From assembly GCA_964058805.1 (NCBI GenBank), contig CAXKVV010000499.1, positions 1-37,288 on the forward strand: 37,288 nucleotides of DNA. The letters run 5' to 3'. Position numbers and translations under genes: made by a program. The notes under the pieces were generated by a model that made no database searches, was not told where the DNA came from, and saw nothing but the letters and a program-made list of their open reading frames with translations. Numbering within the stretch: position 1 is the stretch's first letter; each line of letters opens with the position of its first letter. Of the stretch, positions 32,583 to 37,288 are shown piece by piece. The DNA comes from Schoenoplectus triqueter (Eukaryota; Streptophyta; Magnoliopsida; Poales; Cyperaceae).

Positions 32583-32809
32583 AACTAAAGGGAGGTGGAG
32601 GAAGTTCAAAACTCTTTAAATAAAAAATTGAGTTCAAAGTCTTTGAGCGCCATTGATTTTGCATCGAGATTCATACTTTCAATAAAATCTAAATTTAAAA
32701 TTTATACTTTCAATAATTAATATGAATTTTGATGCAAAATACTCTCAAAGACTTTAAACTTAATTTTTTGTTCAAAGAAATTTAAACCTCCCCTGCGTCC
32801 AAACTAAAG
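32583..32809. mobile_element. Foldback MITE inserted in the right TIR, 8-bp target duplication
   Basis: The insert 32591-32801 is flanked by AACTAAAG at 32583-32590 and 32802-32809. Its two halves are inverted copies of each other: AAAAATTGAGTTCAAAGTC on the left pairs with GACTTTAAACTTAATTTTT on the right, and GATTTTGCATCGAGATTCAT pairs with ATGAATTTTGATGCAAAAT. Removing it and one AACTAAAG restores the pairing GACGGGAACTAAAGGCC against the left TIR. An 8-bp duplication suggests hAT-type mobilisation. Confidence 0.8.
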
Positions 32810-32895
32810 GCCGGCCCGCCTATTTCCTGAATTTCCTCTCATTTTCCTAATTATTTAAATTAAATTAATTAATTGATTAATTTAAAAAAATCGGC

Positions 32896-33558
32896 TAAGA
32901 AAAGCGGTGGGACTCGTCCAAAATAAAACACTACCATTCGCGTCTCCAGTAATGACATCCAAAAATATCTCATCCACTCTCACTGAAACCATGACCCCAT
33001 TCCCGACATCGCTTTCACCTCCTCGCCTAAGCGACCAATCTAAATCCACTTCGAGTCATCATCCTCCTCCACTTTTCTTTTTGGAGTAATCCTCATTCTG
33101 CTTTCACCCTCTATTCACTGTTTATCATTATTTAAGTAGTCTTGAGTCGAGTGATCTCTCTCTCTATTATCATATTTAGCAAGCCTTGTCGAGAAAAACT
33201 TGCCTGTTACGATTGACTCGAAAAGGTGGTTAATTGGTATGGATTTTGATTTTGCTGAGAATCAGAAACTTGTATTCCGAGGTTAAGGCATGTTCAATTA
33301 GTTATTTGATTAATTTCTTTGAGTTGACTTCAAAATTTTTTGCTCGTTGGAGAGTGAATGATTGCGAACAGTCCTTTTGGTGGGTTTTGAATCTTTTGAT
33401 TTTGTTGCAACCAACTTTACAAAATGATCGTGTATTAACGGTCTACAATTAATTTGATGTAAAGATGTCAACTCTTCTGGCAGCTTCTTTCTCCTTCTGC
33501 TTATAATGTCCTCTCTTTCAATGTGTATATAGGTGGCTATTTAAGTATCGTTGAATGA
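32896..33558 (+). promoter_or_regulatory. Upstream region of the arabinofuranosidase gene
   Basis: This is the interval between the long-TIR element and the start codon. It holds pyrimidine-rich tracts (CATCATCCTCCTCC near 33058, TCTCTCTCTATT near 33156) of the kind found at plant core promoters and 5' leaders. AAAAG|GTGGTTA near 33225 and TATATAG|GTGG near 33532 could bound a 5' leader intron, which is an unproven inference. No certain TATA box. Small open frames here lack homology. Confidence 0.35.
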
Positions 33559-36500
33559 ATGAAGTGTTATCAGCTCATGGATTTCAAAAGGATGCCTCCA
33601 ATCGTTGTTCTTTATGTTACTTTTCTCATATGCATTGGTATTAAGTATGGCGCATGTGGATTACTGGCAAATAAAAGTGCAATTCTGGCTGTTGATGCTT
33701 CAGCTCAGTCTGGTAGAAAAATACCCGACACACTATTTGGAATATTTTTTGAGGTAAACTGCATTGATTTCAAGTTAATTTAAGGTCATACGTAGCACTA
33801 TGGCCCATCTTATTAATATTTTGATATGAGAACACTGAAATCAGTTAACTAACCAATGAACAAAAAAAATTTCAACATATTTTGGTGAGTTTTAGTGTTA
33901 GTATATAAGAGCTATTATTTCAGAACTGATATTAATCAGTTAAAAAAATATGATAATTATAGGGAATTGTTTAATTGAAAATGTAGGAGATTAACCATGC
34001 TGGAGCTGGTGGCATTTGGGCTGAACTAGTCAACAATAGAGGTATTGTTCCATTGGTCTTTCCATCCTTGCCAAAATTATATAAAATATTATTGTTCAAA
34101 AAGACTTTTAAATTTTAAAATAATTTAAAAACATTCCTGGTATCAAACCATGTCTATTATCTAGACACTTGCAAAGTGACATGATAATGATTTTTCTGTG
34201 TCTAGGGTTTGAAGCAGGAGGTAGAAACACTCCATCAGACTTCAGCCCCTGGGTCATAATTGGAGATGAAACATCTGTCTTTGTTGCTACTGACTGCACC
34301 TCTCCATTTAAAAGAAATCCTGTGGCACTTAGAGTGCAGTCAAATTGTAATGGCGGTGGATGCCCATCCACTGGTGTCGGTGTCTATAACCCTGGATTCT
34401 GGGGCATGGTATGTAGAAACATATAGCTTCTCTTACTGGTACTGTATAAGGTGTTAGTACTGGTGTATAATCAGCATTAAAGGTCAGAAAACCAGAATTA
34501 AGGAATTACAAACAGAGATAATGATGGTTAATTTCTCTTCTTATTTCCTTTTGCAAATGGTAAATAGTTAACCGTACTTGTGTTCTGGAAGATTCTAACA
34601 TTTTTCATCTTTTCAGTTAACCACCTAACTCTTACTGTATTTGTCCTTGTACTTTTGAATAAATATTTCTAACTGAGGTTGCATAGCTCAAGATAAGATG
34701 GTGAATTAATCCCAACTCCTCACATTAACTTTTATATTCCCTTCCATTTACAACCTGTCTTCCATCAGTTGTTCATCTTTTTGGGTGCAAATTTCAGAAT
34801 TTTGAGCATGGAAAAGGATACAAGCTGATATTTTTTGTCAAGTCCCTAGACTCGATTAATATTAGTGTTTCACTTATGACCTCTGATGGTTTACAGACTC
34901 TGGCCACCACTAACATTGTGTAAGAAACAACTTTTCTATGCTCACCCTATTTGTATCAGTCATAACTGACAGTAAACTTAATAATGCCTCTGAAATTCTA
35001 GATCTAAGTAGTTAGCCGTTATTTTTTGCATAGAGCATCTGCTTCTGATGTATCAAACTGGATAAAAGTTCAGCTCGAGTTGTTTGCCATTGGTTCCACA
35101 CCTAATGGACGACTCCAGTTGACAACTAGAAAGAAAGGTGTTTTCTGGCTTGATCAAGTCTCACTAATGCCGATGGACACCTATATGGTACATGAAATAT
35201 TTTTTCCTGCATTATATTATTGAATTTTGTTCAATCCAACATATCTGGTTACCATAATCATCACCCGTCCCCGATTGTACCAGTCTATGAACAAGGCAGA
35301 CAGGCAGCCATATTTATCTATCTGACAGCAGTCCATATATCCATTTCATGCAGGGTCACGGTTTCCGGAAGGATCTTGTTTCCATGCTTGCTGATTTGAA
35401 ACCTACATTTATTAGGTTTCCTGGTAGGGGGCAGCCGGAAAAATCATTGTTTCTTATAATCTTTTTTTTTTTCTAAAATTGTTGTTCTCTAGGGGGATGT
35501 TATGTGGAGGGAGAGAGGCTATGGAATGCATTTAGATGGACGGCCTCAATAGGTCCTTGGGAAGAGAGACCAGGTCATTTTGGGGATGTTTGGAATTATT
35601 GGACTGATGATGGCCTTGGCTATTTCGAGTTTCTTCAGGTAGTGAATGGGAATTGGGGTGCACATTTCTTAACCAAACTGGATATCTACTTATGCAGTGA
35701 CTTATGTTGCATTGCCTTTTTAATCAAGGGCGTTTTGGACTTTATTAGTAAACAATGACCATTTGAATTGGACATCGACCAATCTAGATTTATCAGGTTG
35801 CCAGGGCCCTGTATAAACTGGCCTGCTTGCATATTCTTTATGTTACCTTATGTATCCATCTCCTTGATCACTTGTGCAGCTTGCTGAAGATCTTGGTGCA
35901 TCTCCCGTATGGGTAATAAACAATGGTAACCTGTCTAATTTAATAGTTGTCCCTCTTTGTGAAGTTTTAGGAAACAAAACTTCATTATGATAGGACAAAC
36001 TTTTAATTTCAGTACCATGCTTCATTTGTAGGGCTCAGTCACAGGGAGTCTGTTAGGACCACAGACATCTTACCTTGGGTTCAGGCAAGTACTGGTTAAT
36101 GAGCTTGATCTCAAATACTGTATTTACTTTTGTTAGTTGAGGCAGAAATACAAGTCAACAATCTTACTAGTAAACTACTCAAAGAACTATTAGTGTACTG
36201 TACTGGTAATTCTTGTGATATTTGGTACCATAAAAGTACATTACGAACATGACTTTTTAATGCACTCCATTTTGTATTGAATTTAATCGGGATGCATTAT
36301 GGAGATTTATCTCAAATACTGTATTTACTTTTATTACAGTCAACAACATTACTACTGCTTCAAAAAAACAATATTACTACTTCAAACTGCACAAAGAATT
36401 GCTTTTAGTGTACTGTACTGGTAATTCTGGTGATATCTGGTAACATAAAGCACACTACTCACATGACTTTTTAATGCACTCCACTTTATTATGAATTTAA

Positions 36501-37122
36501 TCAGGATGCATTAAATAGCATAGAGTTTGCAAGGGGAGATTCAAACTCAACATGGGGCTCCATTAGGGCTTCCATGGGTCACCCTGATCCATTTCAATTG
36601 TACTATATGGCTATTGGTAATGAAAATTGTGGCATGAAATTTTACGAAGGTCAGGTTTGCTTTGTATTATTAGTATAATTCTCTTTTGAAGTACTATTAT
36701 CAAGATATAAAAATGGATAATAATGACAGCAAAATGTACTAAAAGAGGCATGCTGCTATAGTTAGCACCTAGCGATAATTATTTTTTTTCTCTGGAACTG
36801 TAAAAAAACCTTAAATTCATTGATCTAATTTACTTTCACTTTTGTTAGAGAATTACCTCAAGTTCTACTATGCAATAAAGGAGGCATACCCTGACATTAA
36901 AATTATTACAAATTGTGATGGATCAAGAAGGGTCCTTGATCATCCAGCAGATTATTATGACTATCACGTAAGCAAATTATAAATTATCCCCAATTCACAT
37001 TCTTAATTATATTTTCTGATGATTTTTTTACCTTTCTTTTCATTAAATAGATCTATACCTCAAGTAGCAATATGTTTAGACAGAAGGATTACTTTAATGG
37101 TGCATCAAAATCTGGTCCAAAG
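33559..37122 (+). CDS. ASD1: GH51 alpha-L-arabinofuranosidase (ASD1-like), 12 exons, 3' partial
   Basis: A secreted cell-wall enzyme that removes terminal alpha-L-arabinofuranosyl residues from arabinoxylan and pectic arabinan. Exons by splice sites and frame: 33559-33753, 33987-34041, 34206-34408, 34798-34919, 35034-35187, 35354-35423, 35493-35638, 35880-35925, 36032-36084, 36505-36649, 36849-36967, 37051-37122. The phases all close and give about 460 codons, against about 680 in plant homologues. Residues about 13-30 are a hydrophobic signal segment. LFGIFFEEINHAGAGG is at 59-74, followed by the N-terminal carbohydrate-binding-like domain (GVGVYNPGFWGM). Then come FIRFPGGCYVEG, GPWEERPGHFGDVW, ARGDSNSTWGS, AIGNENCG with the expected acid/base Glu388, and HPADYYDYHIY. 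The nucleophile Glu lies in exons beyond the window edge. No stop or shift interrupts the model, so the gene looks functional. Start: the first Met in frame ahead of the signal segment. The Met at codon 7 or 12 is also possible. Confidence 0.9.
36085..36504 (+). other. Intron 9: GC-AG intron with internal tandem duplication
   Basis: The donor is CAG|GCAAGT, the strong consensus of the minor GC-AG class. The acceptor is AATCAG|GATGCA. Only this junction keeps the frame between WVQ and DALNS. About 200 bp is tandemly duplicated (36108-36300 and 36309-36517). The second unit contains the real acceptor and the first bases of exon 10. In the first unit the same place reads AATCGG (36289-36290), so the duplicated acceptor is disabled. 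Confidence 0.8.
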
Positions 37123-37288
37123 GTTTGTATTAAGATGACTACTAAATGTTTTATTTTATTGTATCATTTTGGTTTCCGTTATATGTTGATGGTGCCAGAA
37201 TCTGACTGGCACAGTCACATAGATGAACAGTAAACTAAGCATCTTTTCTCCTCAACAAAAACATTTAGCTGAAAAAAAAAACTAATCG
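37123..37288 (+). other. Start of intron 12 of the arabinofuranosidase gene
   Basis: Exon 12 ends SGPK with the donor AAG|GTTTGT. No exon encoding the conserved continuation is visible before the window edge, so the rest of the gene lies to the right. Confidence 0.6.

Larger units (their letters stand above)
30593..32895. mobile_element. Long-TIR non-autonomous element, 2.3 kb, Mutator-like
   Basis: The left arm 30593-30709 starts GCCGATTTTTTTAATTAA and includes TAATTAGGAAAATGAGAG, GGGCCTTCGG and CCCGTCCCTTATCCC. The right arm (32568-32895) carries the same words inverted and ends AAATCGGC. After removal of the insertion at 32591-32801 plus one 8-bp duplicate, the right arm is about 109 bp and pairs along the left arm of 117 bp. 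Long terminal repeats of this size with no transposase fit Mutator-like non-autonomous elements. Target duplications are not recognisable. The interior is AT-rich and holds several smaller repeats. Its right end is 663 bp from the next gene's start codon. Confidence 0.65.

Noticed and set aside
30593..32895. Target-site duplication TAAG around the long-TIR element
   Set aside because: TAAG is present on both sides, but the left copy is separated from the TIR by one base and no 9-bp match exists, so it is not counted as a duplication.
33234..33452. 72-codon open frame upstream of the arabinofuranosidase gene
   Set aside because: No similarity recognised; lies in the probable 5' leader or its intron.
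1..37288. tRNA, rRNA or other structured RNA genes
   Set aside because: No cloverleaf with A and B boxes or rRNA-like sequence was recognised on either strand; the tRNA-Met match at 19410-19421 is only a primer binding site.

Overview
The window is nuclear DNA of a flowering plant, probably a eudicot. The evidence is intron-containing genes of plant type, very AT-rich intergenic DNA, an mTERF-family gene, a plant-type GH51 alpha-L-arabinofuranosidase, a Ty1/copia retrotransposon primed by initiator tRNA-Met, a Mutator-like transposase relic and several MITEs. I cannot name the species.

Layout. 1-2.45 kb: foldback and MITE-type repeats, ending in a 1.3-kb element filled with (TAA/CAT)n-like microsatellite. 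2.45-4.7 kb: an orphan exon-like segment, a truncated retroposed fragment and an intact single-exon mTERF gene on the minus strand with its promoter. 4.9-23.2 kb: a tandem satellite of about 180-bp monomers arranged as a repeating trimer (A-B-C, about 530 bp). It is interrupted by a complete 2,123-bp copia LTR with target-site duplication (10344-12466) and then by a 5' part of the same copia family (14025-21545, minus strand) whose 5' LTR is followed by a second, nearly identical copy of the same satellite flank. 23.2-25.8 kb: a decayed Mutator-like transposase on the minus strand and a cluster of short palindromes. 26-30.6 kb: gene-poor DNA with a 370-bp hAT-type MITE that has a clean 8-bp target duplication. 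30.6-32.9 kb: a 2.3-kb long-terminal-inverted-repeat element that carries further small elements, one of them inserted inside its own right arm. 33.5-37.3 kb: the first 12 coding exons (about 460 codons) of a GH51 alpha-L-arabinofuranosidase gene that runs off the right edge.

The two functional genes act independently: mTERF in mitochondrial (or plastid) gene expression, and the arabinofuranosidase in cell-wall polysaccharide trimming. The most striking structures are (i) the 3,681-bp direct duplication of LTR plus downstream satellite, best explained by a solo-LTR allele and a full-length allele joined in tandem (false haplotype duplication in the assembly, or a real rearrangement); (ii) the trimeric higher-order organisation of the satellite; and (iii) an intron duplication in the arabinofuranosidase gene that copied a splice acceptor, whose upstream copy is now AG to GG. 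I found no CRISPR array, no tRNA or rRNA gene, and no convincing new multi-gene system.
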